Origin: Belnapia sp. F-4-1
GTDB lineage: Bacteria > Pseudomonadota > Alphaproteobacteria > Acetobacterales > Acetobacteraceae
Direction: 5' to 3'
Length of the DNA stretch: 64,000 bases
NCBI RefSeq assembly: GCF_000802185.1
Contig: NZ_KN676115.1
Coordinates: 51,482 to 115,481, forward strand
Shown: positions 1 to 8,691 of the stretch, one piece after another
Position numbering within the stretch: the first letter of the stretch is position 1
Layout of the letters: every line of letters begins with the position of its first letter
Notes under the pieces: model-generated
Database searches by the model: none
The model's input: the letters and a program-made list of their open reading frames with translations, nothing else
What the model was told of the DNA's origin: nothing
Position numbers and translations under genes: made by a program

Positions 1-205
1 GATCCACCACCATGCCCATCGGAACCAAGCAGACCAGATAGGTCCAGAGGAAGGAGGAGAACATCATCCCCATCTGGAAGGGTGAGAGGTCGTAGGCGGC
101 TGCGATCGGCCGTGCTGCAACCGAGAGGTTGATGCGATCGATGTAACAAAGCGCCATTATCAGGAAGATGCCGGCATAGACCCAGTAGCGCCGATGCTGC
201 GCCAT
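1..205 (-). CDS. MFS transporter, N-terminal part (runs off the window)
   Basis: The first 68 residues of a membrane transporter are present; the rest lies beyond base 1. The start ATG at 205-203 follows a strong GGAGGA ribosome site. A first membrane helix is followed by the motif YIDRINLSVA, typical of the anion:cation symporter branch of the major facilitator superfamily (uptake of organic anions and sugar acids). It is divergently transcribed from the MetE-like gene at 393; the 187-bp gap holds both promoters. The substrate cannot be told from this fragment. Confidence 0.85.
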   Translation of the reverse strand, partial: MAQHRRYWVYAGIFLIMALCYIDRINLSVAARPIAAAYDLSPFQMGMMFSSFLWTYLVCLVPMGMVVD

Positions 206-392
206 GACATGTTCCTCCGGCAGCCCCTGCGACTCGGCGGGGACCTGTTAAGACTTCGTTGCCGCGGGTGTGGCGGGCCACCGGCATGGCGTCAAGCTTG
301 CGGCGTTGACAGCGAAGCATGCCTCGGCAAAGCCTCCTGATAGATGAAGGCGAGGGGTGGGCATGAGGCCTTCCGCGCCGTGGAGGCCCAAG

Positions 393-1424
393 ATGCATAA
401 GCTACTGCCCACATCGTTGGTGGGGTCCTATCCGCAGCCGGATTGGCTGATTGATCGCGACAAGCTCGCCGGTCGGTTCCCACCAAGGGTCCGAGCGAAG
501 GAGCTATGGCGTGTTTCGCCTGAGCACCTCGATCAGGCACAGGACGACGCAACCATTCTTGCGATCCGTGCGCAGGAGGACGCTGGACTCGATATCATCA
601 CTGATGGGGAAATGCGCCGCGAGAGCTACTCGAACCGCTTCGCCACTGCATTGGACGGCGTAGATCTTGATAATCCAGGAAGCGCATTAGACCGCAGCGG
701 CCACCCCAACCCGGTGCCGCGTGTCGTGGGTCGCATTCGCCGGCGTCATCCGGTGGAGGTCCGCGATGTGCAGTTCCTGCGCGCGAATACGGACCGGATG
801 ATCAAGATCACCGTGCCCGGCCCTTTCACCATGGCGCAGCAGGCACAGAACGACTTCTACAAGTCTGAAGAGGAGATGGCGATGGATTACGCGGAGGCGG
901 TGAATGCCGAGATCCGCGATCTCTTCACCGCCGGCGCCGACGTGGTGCAGATCGACGAGCCCTACATGCAGGCACGGCCAGAGAAAGCACGTGAGTACGG
1001 ACTACGGGTGGTTAATCGGGCCCTGGAGGGGATCGAAGGCCGTACGGCGCTACACATTTGCTTCGGTTACGCCGCAGTGATTCATGCCCGCCCGGCCGGG
1101 TATTCCTTTCTGCCGGAACTATGCAACTGCCATGTGCGGCAGATCTCCATCGAGACGGCTCAGAGCTCGCTCGACACCTCGGTGTTAGAGAAGTTGCGCG
1201 GAAAGACGATCATCCTGGGCGTCCTTGACCTGTCCGACATGGCTGTGGAAACCCCGGACACTGTTGCGGGACGCATCCGGCGGGCATTACCCCATGTGGA
1301 CGCGGACAAGGTGATTGTGGCGCCAGACTGCGGCCTGAAGTACCTGCCACGCGACGTCGCGCTTGGCAAAATGAGGGCCATGGTGGAAGGCGCGGCGATG
1401 GTGCGAAGTGAGCTGGACGGCTAA
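393..1424 (+). CDS. MetE C-terminal-domain family protein (cobalamin-independent methionine synthase-like)
   Basis: A 343-residue protein with the barrel fold of the MetE catalytic domain but without the MetE N-terminal half, so probably a methyl-transfer enzyme other than classical methionine synthase. Zinc ligands are visible in the right order: His-x-Cys in ALHICFGYAA, the Glu of QIDEPYMQ upstream, and the late Cys of APDCGLKYLPRD. The start at 393 is preceded by GGAGG at the correct distance; in-frame GTG 357 and ATG 363 are alternatives. An MFS gene follows after 6 bp, so the pair probably form an operon. The true methyl donor and acceptor are unknown. Confidence 0.85.
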   Translation: MHKLLPTSLVGSYPQPDWLIDRDKLAGRFPPRVRAKELWRVSPEHLDQAQDDATILAIRAQEDAGLDIITDGEMRRESYSNRFATALDGVDLDNPGSALDRSGHPNPVPRVVGRIRRRHPVEVRDVQFLRANTDRMIKITVPGPFTMAQQAQNDFYKSEEEMAMDYAEAVNAEIRDLFTAGADVVQIDEPYMQARPEKAREYGLRVVNRALEGIEGRTALHICFGYAAVIHARPAGYSFLPELCNCHVRQISIETAQSSLDTSVLEKLRGKTIILGVLDLSDMAVETPDTVAGRIRRALPHVDADKVIVAPDCGLKYLPRDVALGKMRAMVEGAAMVRSELDG

Positions 1425-1430
1425 CTTTAG

Positions 1431-2675
1431 GTGTGGAAGGCCAGGCGCTATCGGTGGAGACAGCCGCCTGGCGCCGTCGCTTCTGGCCATCGATTGCCGC
1501 TGCTAAATGCGACAGGTGAGCCAAAGGCCCTGCCGCGCTACCTGCTACTGTTCGTGCTGATATTCCTCGGCTGGGGCGTGCTGAGTCCCTTCCTGCCGGC
1601 GGTGCTGACGCTGCAGGGTGCCACGCCGGTCGAGGTCGGGCTGTTGCTCGGGATGGGGACGGCACTGCGGCTATTGGCCATGCCGGTGGCGGGTGTGATA
1701 GCCGACCGCACCGGCACCCCACGGGAGGTATTGGCCGTGGCCCTGCTCGGCGCGGCGTTGTCCGTGATCTGCTATGGCCGGGCGCAGGGTGGCATCATGT
1801 TGGTGCTTGTCGGCGTGGCCCATGCGTTGGCAACCGCGCCGGTCGCGCCGTTGCCCGATGCTCTGGCGGTGCGCGCAGCAGCCGAGCCGCGGCGGCGACT
1901 GGACTACGGGGTGGTGCGGGGCGCCGGGGCAGCGGCCTTCATCCTGGCCAGTACGGCAGCGGGGTGGGCGGTGACCGCAGCGGGGTCGCCGCTCGTCGTG
2001 GTTTGGCTCAATGCGGGGTTCTTCACTCTGGCAGCTGGGTCAGCTCTGCTGTTGCCGCGGCCCGCAGCGCCACGGCAGGAGGGGGCGCCTGGATCCGGGC
2101 CGGTGCTGGCACTGCTGCGCCTTACGGCCTTTTGTCGACTTGTGTTGGTCTCGGGGTTGATCCAGGGCAGCCACGCCTTCTATGCCGGCTTCGCCGTGCT
2201 GGGCTGGCAAGCGGCTGGGATCGGGCCGGGCAGCATCGGCCTGCTCTGGTCCCTGTCGGTCACGGCCGAGGTCGTTGTGTTCTTCCTGCTGGGCCGGCGG
2301 CTGGTGGCTTGGCTGGGGGTGGGTGGAACCTGTGGTCTGGCGGCGGCGGCCGGCGTTCTGCGTTGGTCGCTCATCGCGCTGGACGTCCCGGTGGCGGTGC
2401 TGGTGGCGATGCAGGCACTGCACGGTCTGACCTTCGCTGCGCAGCACATGGCGGCGATGGCCATGCTGGCGCGGCTGGTGCCGGATCGCCTGGGCGGCAC
2501 GGCCCAAGCACTGCTGGCCTCCCTGGGGACCGGCCTCTTCACCGCGTTGCTTCTACTCGTCTCGGGTGTTTTGTACGACCAAGCCGGGCTGGCGGGCTTC
2601 TGGGCCATGGCCGCGCTCTGCGCCCTGGCGCTTCCGCTCGCCATGCGGCTTGAGGCAGCAAGACCAGGACGCTGA
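1431..2675 (+). CDS. MFS transporter (12 membrane helices)
   Basis: Up to 414 residues, strongly hydrophobic, with the loop motif GVIADRTGTPREVL after helix 2, resembling the MFS_1-like nucleoside or phenylpropionate type permeases. The GTG start at 1431 lies 6 bp after the MetE-like gene, but the first ~25 residues are poor coding sequence and a TTG near 1492 is an alternative. A diverged paralogue of its C-terminus survives as a fragment at 4771-4969 on the other strand. Probably imports the substrate of the upstream enzyme; this is inferred from position only. Confidence 0.85.
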   Translation: MWKARRYRWRQPPGAVASGHRLPLLNATGEPKALPRYLLLFVLIFLGWGVLSPFLPAVLTLQGATPVEVGLLLGMGTALRLLAMPVAGVIADRTGTPREVLAVALLGAALSVICYGRAQGGIMLVLVGVAHALATAPVAPLPDALAVRAAAEPRRRLDYGVVRGAGAAAFILASTAAGWAVTAAGSPLVVVWLNAGFFTLAAGSALLLPRPAAPRQEGAPGSGPVLALLRLTAFCRLVLVSGLIQGSHAFYAGFAVLGWQAAGIGPGSIGLLWSLSVTAEVVVFFLLGRRLVAWLGVGGTCGLAAAAGVLRWSLIALDVPVAVLVAMQALHGLTFAAQHMAAMAMLARLVPDRLGGTAQALLASLGTGLFTALLLLVSGVLYDQAGLAGFWAMAALCALALPLAMRLEAARPGR

Positions 2676-2677
2676 TG

Positions 2678-2981
2678 CTATCCTCGTATCGGTGGATTAA
2701 GGCGGGCTGAGGTGGTGGTGAGACCGGCGACCAGCAGCGCCTGCCACCAGCCTGCAGGGCTCGTCGCCATCCCCTGACGGAACGCGTCCGCCAAGGCCTC
2801 CGCCATCCATGTCGCCGCCAGCGCTCCAAGATCCACCGCGCCCAACCCATTCGCCACCAAAGCGGCGACCATCGCCTTGGCCTTGGCATCGTCGCCGACA
2901 AGGAACACTTGTGCCCCCGACGCCTGAACCCGGCCGGGCTCCTCCCGCAGCAGCCGCATCACTACGGTGTCGAACGACCGT
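2678..2981 (-). pseudogene. C-terminal fragment of an NADPH-dependent F420-reductase-like oxidoreductase
   Basis: About 100 residues remain, including VFLVGDDAKAKAMVAAL, which matches the C-terminal half of NAD(P)-binding F420-reductase-like proteins. The 5' part is gone: the reading frame runs at 2982 straight into an IS5/IS903-group end that reads GTTGCAGGGATCAGCGG. It converges on the MFS gene with 2 bp between stop codons. Confidence 0.6.
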
Positions 2982-3365
2982 GTTGCAGGGATCAGCGGCC
3001 TGGGCGGACTGCCCCCTTCCTGCATCTCGGATCAAGCAACACGAACGTATTCCGGGCGTCCAAGGTCGAGCATTCGATTCGGCACGTTGAAGGCGATGGC
3101 CACCTCCGCCGTCTGGCGCCCATCCGTTTGCGAACATAGCCCCTTGCCGATGACGCGCTTCCAGCGCGAAATATCGGACTTCACCAGGGCACGCCAACTG
3201 TACCTCGATGCCCGCTGCCAACCCATGCGGCCGCGTTCTGCGATACATCGGAGGGGCTCATCCCGCTGGGTCGGCGTGGTCTCGGCCACCGCACTTGGCA
3301 CCGCGCTTGAGCGTGGCGGGACGACCACGGTCGCGTCAGGATGACGTGCCGCGATCTCGGTATAT
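2982..3365 (-). pseudogene. IS5 (IS903-group) transposase, 3' remnant
   Basis: Residual coding sequence at 3032-3365 matches the last ~110 residues of the transposase seen whole at 33360-34325 (shared ...RCIAERGRMGWQRAS... and ...LDLGRPEYVR...). The 5' two thirds are missing; at about 3366 the sequence changes to an IS3 upstream region. Diverged from the other copies, so an old remnant. Confidence 0.75.
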
Positions 3366-3430
3366 GATCTTCCCCCCTGACTGGGATCCGGCCTGGATGA
3401 GAGAGTTGGCCTCTTTGGAAGGAGGCAGGG

Positions 3431-3466
3431 ATGCCGAGGAAGCGTCACACGGCGGAGCAGATCATC
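3431..3466 (+). pseudogene. IS3-family orfA, first 12 codons only
   Basis: After GGAGGCAGGG the frame reads MPRKRHTAEQII, the standard N-terminus of many IS3-family OrfA proteins. Sequence from 3366 looks like the matching IS3 5' leader. Similarity stops abruptly at 3467. Confidence 0.5.
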
Positions 3467-3541
3467 GGGCTACCGCTGCATTCGACCCGAAACGGACTTT
3501 CGGGCGGGCTGCCCTAGCCCCGCGTCCACCTCAAGAGGCCG

Positions 3542-3569
3542 GAAGCGCCAATGAGGGTTTTGGCGCTTC
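3542..3569. other. Perfect 10-bp hairpin
   Basis: GAAGCGCCAA at 3542-3551 pairs with TTGGCGCTTC at 3560-3569 around an 8-base loop, in otherwise unassigned sequence between two IS remnants (3467-3656). No T-run follows, so it is not a convincing terminator. Nothing else was recognised in this stretch. Confidence 0.4.
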
Positions 3570-3656
3570 TACGCTGAGCGCAGCGATGCAGGCCTCGCGT
3601 ACTGCCCAAGCCGCGTCCAATCCGAAGGAGGAGCGGTCTGTAGCCTGAAGCCACTT

Positions 3657-4751
3657 TGTTGCATCGGTCGCCGGCCTGGATGGCTTCGGGTAGGGTGAGG
3701 CTGGGGCCCGTCCCCTCCAACCTGAAGGGCCCCACTTGCCATTCAAGACGAACGCCGATCGCCGGCACCACATCCCCAAGCAGCGCCACAAGGTGACGAA
3801 CTGGGCGGCGTATGATGCCGGCCTGCGCGCCCGCGGCAGTCTGACCGTGTGGTTCTCCGAGGCGGCGGTCGAGGGCTGGCGCGCCGAAGCGCGTACCGGT
3901 CGGGGCGGCCAGCCGAAGTACTCGGCCCTGGCGATCGCAACCGCCTTGACGCTGCGGGCCGTGTTCCGCCTAGCGTTGCGCCAAACTGAGGGCCTGATTG
4001 GCTCCATCTTGCAGTTGCTCGGCCTCGATCTCGCGGTGCCGGACCATTCGACCCTGAGCCGCCGGGCCGAGGCGCTGGAAGTGGCGCGGCCGCGTTGCGG
4101 CGGCGAGCCAGTGCACCTGTTGGTGGACAGCACCGGGCTGCGGCTGTGCGGGCCCGGCGGCTGGCTGGAGGAGAAGCACGGCACCAAGCGGCGCCGGGCT
4201 TAGCGGGTGCTCCACCTCGCCACCGACGCCGATACCGGCGAAATCGTCGCCTCAGTGCTGACCGACCGGGATGCCGACGATGGCTCCCAGGTCGGTCCCT
4301 TGCTCGACCAGGTGGATGGGCCGGTGGCAGCCTTGACCGGCGACGGCGCCTACGACCGCGACGATGTCTATGCCCAGGTCGGGGCACGGCATCCCGAGGC
4401 GGCCGTCATCGTGCCGCCGCGCGCCAACGCAGTGCCGAGTGCAGCCGCGGAGACTGCACCGACGCGGCGCGATGCGCATCTGCGATGTATTGCCCAGCGC
4501 GGCAGGATGGGCTGGCAGCGGGCGTCGGGTTACGGCTGGCGCGCCTTGGTGGAGCCTGACATCTCGCGCTGGAAGCGGGTCGTCGGCGAAGGGCTGCGCT
4601 TTCAGACAGACGGGCGCCAAGCGACCGAAGTGGCGATCGCGGGGAACATGCTGAACCGAATGCTGGACCTCGGACGCCCGGAGTACGTCCGGACCGCATG
4701 ACCTGGAATCGAGTGGAGCTCAATGTGCCTAATCCGCCGACCCATGCAACA
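3657..4751 (+). mobile_element. IS5 family, IS903-group element (decayed)
   Basis: Imperfect terminal inverted repeats CTTTGTTGCATCGGTCGCCGG (left) and CTCTGTTGCATGGGTCGGCGG (right, read inward) bound one transposase gene carrying a nonsense codon. No 9-bp target duplication was seen. Confidence 0.8.
3736..4701 (+). pseudogene. IS5 (IS903-group) transposase with in-frame amber codon
   Basis: The frame starts at TTG 3736 (MPFKTNADRRHHIPKQ) and matches the intact 321-residue copy at 33360 throughout, with the DDE core regions DSTGLRLCG, GDGAYDRDD and GWRALVEPDISRWKR. A TAG at 4201-4203 replaces the tryptophan found at the same point in the intact copy (RAWKMLH), cutting the protein in two. Confidence 0.85.
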
Positions 4752-4770
4752 GAGTTCCCTGATGATGGAA

Positions 4771-4969
4771 TCAGCGCTCTGATGTTGCTGCCTCGAGCCG
4801 CAGGGCGAGCGGAAGCGCCAGGGCGCAGAGCGCTGCCATGACCCAGAAGCCGGCCTGCCCGACCTGGTCATACAAAGCCCCCGAGGCGAGCAGCAAGACC
4901 GCGGTGCAGAGGCCAGTCCCTAGGGAAGCCAGCAGCGCTTGGGCAGTGCCGCCCAAGCGGTCCGGCGCC
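4771..4969 (-). pseudogene. C-terminal fragment of an MFS transporter paralogous to the one at 1431-2675
   Basis: About 65 residues (DRLGGTAQALLASLGTGL then ALYDQVGQAGFWVMAAL) are clearly similar, but not identical, to the last 65 residues of the transporter at 1431-2675. The gene is cut at 4970 by the left end of an IS6-family element. Divergence shows an older paralogue rather than a recent duplication. Confidence 0.75.
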
Positions 4970-5808
4970 GGCACCGTCAGGTTGAGCGGGGCTTGGCTGG
5001 CCGGGTTCGGTCCGGTAGACGGCCGGAATGAGCCCGCCAGCCATCAAGTCCCTATATGCCGGCTATCGCTTCCCGGCCGAGGTCATCAGCCAGGCGGTGT
5101 GGCTGTATTTCCGCTTCCCACTCAGCCTGCGCATGGTCGAGGAGATGTTGGCAGCGCGCGGCATCGTGGTCAGCCACGAGACGGTGCGGCAGTGGGCGCT
5201 CAAGTTCGGCCGGGAGTTCGCCTGTCGCATCCGGCGGCGGCTGCCCCGTGCCGGAGACAAGTGGCACCTTGACGAGGTAGCGGCCAAGATCGCTGGGGTG
5301 CAGCACTGGCTCTGGCGTGCCGTGGACCAAACCGGGGTGGTGCTCGACGTGCTGGTGCAGAGCCGACGCGACAAGCGTTCCGCCAAGCGCCTGCTGCGCA
5401 AGCTGCTGAAGCGGCAATGTCGGGCGCCACGCGTCATGGTCACTGACAAGCTCCCAAGCTACGGGGCAGCCAAACGGGAGGTGATGCCTGGGGTCGAGCA
5501 TCGCCAGCACAAGGGCCTTAATAACCGGGCCGAGAATTCACATCAGCCGACGCGACGACGAGAACGGCAGATGAAGCGCTTCAAGTCGCCTCGGCAAGCA
5601 CAGCGCTTCCTCTCCACGCACGACCAGATCGCCAACCTCTTCCGTCTCCGCCGCGACCATGTCTCCGCCGTCCAGTATCGTGCCGCAAGGGCGCGGGCGT
5701 TTGAGGTGTGGGCGGGTATCAGCGGGGTCGCCGCCGCGGCCTGAACTCTGTTGTGCGTCGCCTTCGGCATGCCAGCGCGGCGGCAAAGGCCGGCAAGTTG
5801 ACGGTGCC
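4970..5808 (+). mobile_element. IS6-family element, copy A (839 bp)
   Basis: Bounded by GGCACCGTCAGGTTG (left) and GGCACCGTCAACTTG (right, read inward). The translated transposase is identical to that of copy B at 7425-8263, which lies inverted. The right flank ATCTGGTC (5809-5816) reappears, inverted, outside copy B at 8264-8271; the left flank does not match. This is the footprint of an intramolecular replicative inversion. Confidence 0.9.
5028..5744 (+). CDS. IS6-family transposase (copy A)
   Basis: 238 residues, the normal IS6/IS26 length. DDE acidic residues are visible in WHLDEV, VTDKLPSYGAAK and NNRAENSHQPTRRRE. N-terminal helix-turn-helix region MVEEMLAARGIVVSHETVRQW is followed by the catalytic core. 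The frame is intact and identical to copy B, so both could be active. Confidence 0.9.
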   Translation: MSPPAIKSLYAGYRFPAEVISQAVWLYFRFPLSLRMVEEMLAARGIVVSHETVRQWALKFGREFACRIRRRLPRAGDKWHLDEVAAKIAGVQHWLWRAVDQTGVVLDVLVQSRRDKRSAKRLLRKLLKRQCRAPRVMVTDKLPSYGAAKREVMPGVEHRQHKGLNNRAENSHQPTRRRERQMKRFKSPRQAQRFLSTHDQIANLFRLRRDHVSAVQYRAARARAFEVWAGISGVAAAA

Positions 5809-6013
5809 ATCTGGTCGCTGCAGCAGTGGAAGAGGACAACCCCCATCATCACTGCAGCCTGTGCCTCCCCTGATCCGTGCACAAGCCTCATAAAGCTCTG
5901 AACCATCAGCTTGCGGTTTGGACAAACCTTGGGGAGTTCGACGCGAACGCAGCTTTTCCGGCACTGGGCAGTCTCGTACCGTTACGCCATCATGTGCGAA
6001 CCGAGCAGAACCC

Positions 6014-6334
6014 ATGCTTGATCAGACAGCGGACCGCTTCGGCGAGGATCTGGGCGCCTGGGATGGCGCATGCATTCCCATCAAGCATTGGCATTTCCAC
6101 CGCCGCATTTTCGAGCGGTACCGGATGGTTCTTCCGCCCGGCGCCTTCTCGAAAATGCTTCGACGCCTGCAGGCTGGCCCAAGCAAGGACGCCTTGCGGA
6201 TCGGTCGGAACATCCTCACTGGGCGGGAGGTCTGGGGCGTATACGTTCCTGACGGCCTAGCAGAGCGGCTTCTCTACATCGTCTGGCTCCCACGTCAGAA
6301 CGCCATCATCACTGCGCTCCCGCAATCGGCCTAG
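6014..6334 (+). CDS. Hypothetical protein, 106 aa
   Basis: The frame begins MLDQTADRFGEDLGAWDG and ends RLLYIVWLPRQNAIITALP. I do not recognise a family; basic patches and a hydrophobic C-terminal strand are visible. No strong ribosome site. It lies inside the segment inverted between the two IS6 copies. The next open stretch (6335-6700) continues in exactly the same frame after a single TAG at 6332-6334, so this may be the first half of a broken or readthrough gene. Confidence 0.4.
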   Translation: MLDQTADRFGEDLGAWDGACIPIKHWHFHRRIFERYRMVLPPGAFSKMLRRLQAGPSKDALRIGRNILTGREVWGVYVPDGLAERLLYIVWLPRQNAIITALPQSA

Positions 6335-6400
6335 CGCTATGCGCGGTTCCAGCGGGCAAGGAAGGATTGGCAAGAGCACCGGCGGAGCCGCCGCCTGCCA

Positions 6401-6700
6401 GTGCCTATTCCCAACCCAGGCTTTCCAGCCCTGCTTCGGCGGATGGTGCGGACGATCCGGCCGCGAGATCCAGATGCGTTTCGGTCGGGAACAGCGCCCC
6501 GCGTCGACGACATCTTTCCTGCGCCTTTTGCGAAGCACCGTGTGCCGTTCTTGACCCTCGAGATCATCGTGGAACGTGATGAGGAGGACTCCCGGCCGGT
6601 TCCTCGTGGTTGGAACGCGGCGCGGCTTCGTAGAACCGTTTTCTATCTAAAAGCGGTTATGTTCCGGCCCTTCTTCACGCGGGGATGGCGCCAGGACTGA
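6401..6700 (+). CDS. Hypothetical protein (possible continuation of the 6014-6334 frame)
   Basis: Open from 6335, with GTG 6401 as the first usual start; residues such as FLTLEIIVERDEEDSRPVPRG look like real coding. It is in the same frame as 6014-6334, separated only by TAG, and the intervening codons (RYARFQRARKDWQEH) also look protein-like. No family was recognised. Confidence 0.3.
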   Translation: MPIPNPGFPALLRRMVRTIRPRDPDAFRSGTAPRVDDIFPAPFAKHRVPFLTLEIIVERDEEDSRPVPRGWNAARLRRTVFYLKAVMFRPFFTRGWRQD

Positions 6701-7008
6701 TAGAAGATGGTGAACCGCAATGCCGACAGCCAATCCCATGCTGTGATTTGAATTCAACATGGTGCTGGACGGCACATCGCATCTCGGCAAACTGTGGAGA
6801 GCTTTGGCATTGGGGCGAATTCCATGACGCATGATGCATCTGGCGGAGGTGCTGCCGGTCGTGCCCATCTGCGCGAAGAAGAGCAGGTTCGGCTTGAGTT
6901 CAAAGCGGCCAGTTACGGGGTCTGGATTGGCCTTGCGGGGCTACTTGGAAGACGCTGGGATAGCCAGGCTCTCGCCCACAGGGCGGCTTCGGGGAAGGTT
7001 AGCGAACT
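6701..7008. other. Unassigned stretch inside the inverted segment
   Basis: A weak open frame (GTG 6794, 86 codons) crosses it into the IS5 end at 7009. It has no ribosome site or recognisable domain. Nothing else was seen. Confidence 0.3.
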
Positions 7009-7424
7009 GAGACCCCGTTTGCAAAGTGGTGAGGGCACCGGCCTGACGGGCTGATCCTGGCCTCTCGGACGGCGTTGCAAGCGGTCTCCTGCCTGGGGAC
7101 CGCCATGTGGACGCCCGCTGATCGCGTGCTGGTTGGAGATTTCGGCTCCGGCCAAGCCATGACAGATGAGCAGTTCCGGTTGCTTGAGCCGCTGATGCCG
7201 CCCGCCAAGCCCGGTGGGCGGCCGCGCACGACAGACATTCGGAACCTGCTGGACGGCCTCTTCTACGTCGTGCGCACCGGCTGCCAGTGGCGGCACCTGC
7301 CTCCTCCTCCGGCCTTCCCGCCGTGGCGCACGGTTTATGGTTACATGCGCGCTTTCCTACATGGCGGTGTGTGGGAGAGCATTCGCCACCACTTCGTCGT
7401 CATGCTGCGCGAAGGCGCTGGGCG
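7009..7424 (+). pseudogene. IS5-family (IS1031-like) element truncated by IS6 copy B
   Basis: A left end GAGACCCCGTTTGCAAAG is followed by a transposase start at ATG 7159 (MTDEQFRLLEPLMPP), including the conserved LLDGLFYVVRTGCQWRHLP region. The gene stops at 7424, exactly where the IS6 end GGCACCGTCA begins; the catalytic core is lost and no matching 3' part is found in the window. Confidence 0.8.
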
Positions 7425-8263
7425 GGCACCGTCAACTTGCCGGCCTTTGCCGCCGCGCTGGCATGCCGAAGGCGACGCACAACAGAGTTCAGGCCGCGGC
7501 GGCGACCCCGCTGATACCCGCCCACACCTCAAACGCCCGCGCCCTTGCGGCACGATACTGGACGGCGGAGACATGGTCGCGGCGGAGACGGAAGAGGTTG
7601 GCGATCTGGTCGTGCGTGGAGAGGAAGCGCTGTGCTTGCCGAGGCGACTTGAAGCGCTTCATCTGCCGTTCTCGTCGTCGCGTCGGCTGATGTGAATTCT
7701 CGGCCCGGTTATTAAGGCCCTTGTGCTGGCGATGCTCGACCCCAGGCATCACCTCCCGTTTGGCTGCCCCGTAGCTTGGGAGCTTGTCAGTGACCATGAC
7801 GCGTGGCGCCCGACATTGCCGCTTCAGCAGCTTGCGCAGCAGGCGCTTGGCGGAACGCTTGTCGCGTCGGCTCTGCACCAGCACGTCGAGCACCACCCCG
7901 GTTTGGTCCACGGCACGCCAGAGCCAGTGCTGCACCCCAGCGATCTTGGCCGCTACCTCGTCAAGGTGCCACTTGTCTCCGGCACGGGGCAGCCGCCGCC
8001 GGATGCGACAGGCGAACTCCCGGCCGAACTTGAGCGCCCACTGCCGCACCGTCTCGTGGCTGACCACGATGCCGCGCGCTGCCAACATCTCCTCGACCAT
8101 GCGCAGGCTGAGTGGGAAGCGGAAATACAGCCACACCGCCTGGCTGATGACCTCGGCCGGGAAGCGATAGCCGGCATATAGGGACTTGATGGCTGGCGGG
8201 CTCATTCCGGCCGTCTACCGGACCGAACCCGGCCAGCCAAGCCCCGCTCAACCTGACGGTGCC
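7425..8263 (-). mobile_element. IS6-family element, copy B (839 bp, inverted)
   Basis: Same length and ends as copy A and the same translated transposase, in opposite orientation. The outer flank GACCAGAT (8264-8271) is the reverse complement of the inner flank of copy A. The inner flank GCTGGGCG (7417-7424) is the IS5 transposase sequence it abuts. Confidence 0.9.
7489..8205 (-). CDS. IS6-family transposase (copy B)
   Basis: 238 residues, identical to the product of 5028-5744, with the same DDE residues. Intact. Confidence 0.9.
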   Translation of the reverse strand: MSPPAIKSLYAGYRFPAEVISQAVWLYFRFPLSLRMVEEMLAARGIVVSHETVRQWALKFGREFACRIRRRLPRAGDKWHLDEVAAKIAGVQHWLWRAVDQTGVVLDVLVQSRRDKRSAKRLLRKLLKRQCRAPRVMVTDKLPSYGAAKREVMPGVEHRQHKGLNNRAENSHQPTRRRERQMKRFKSPRQAQRFLSTHDQIANLFRLRRDHVSAVQYRAARARAFEVWAGISGVAAAA

Positions 8264-8274
8264 GACCAGATGGC

Positions 8275-8685
8275 ATGATCACGACCCCCGAAGCGGTTCA
8301 AGGCGTTCTCCGGTCCTGGCTGGCGATCGAGGTATTGACGCCTCAGATCACCAAGAATGGCTGGAGCGGTATTGCCGCCGAGAAGCAAGGACAGCAGCGC
8401 AATCGGCGCCTGGCGGACTACGACGATCCCGGGCGGTGGGAAGCGCCAAGCGACGATGATGCCACACCCTGGCCGCTCTTGACCGAGCGGTCGCTGAAGG
8501 ATGAGGCACAAGCCTCCCTCCTCCCCGAGCAGGTTACTCTGAATCTCGACCAGCCCCGGCCCTGGTACTCTGTGGTGCTCGGCGCGTTGCCCGCTCGGCA
8601 AGCCCTGGAACATCTGGGTGCAACCTTCTCAGAGTATGCATCCGCCGAGGGACGCCTACCGGAACTGCCCGTGACCTGCCTTTGA
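8275..8685 (+). pseudogene. N-terminal fragment of an unrecognised protein, truncated by an IS5 element
   Basis: 136 codons. The opening (TPEAVQGVLRSWLAIEVLTP) and the later RPWYSVVLGALPARQALE recall the N-terminus of very large superfamily-1-like AAA helicases, where a short conserved head precedes the motor; this is a resemblance, not a firm match. The motor is missing: the frame ends a few codons before the IS5 end at 8692. Its start lies just inside the IS6 target duplication, so its original upstream DNA is now inverted and faces copy A at 5809. Confidence 0.45.
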
Positions 8686-8691
8686 TCTTAG

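Noticed and set aside
4970..8263. The two IS6 copies plus contents as a composite transposon carrying cargo
   Set aside because: The flank pattern shows an inversion, not insertion of a composite unit with matching outer duplications; the contents are IS fragments and unknown frames.
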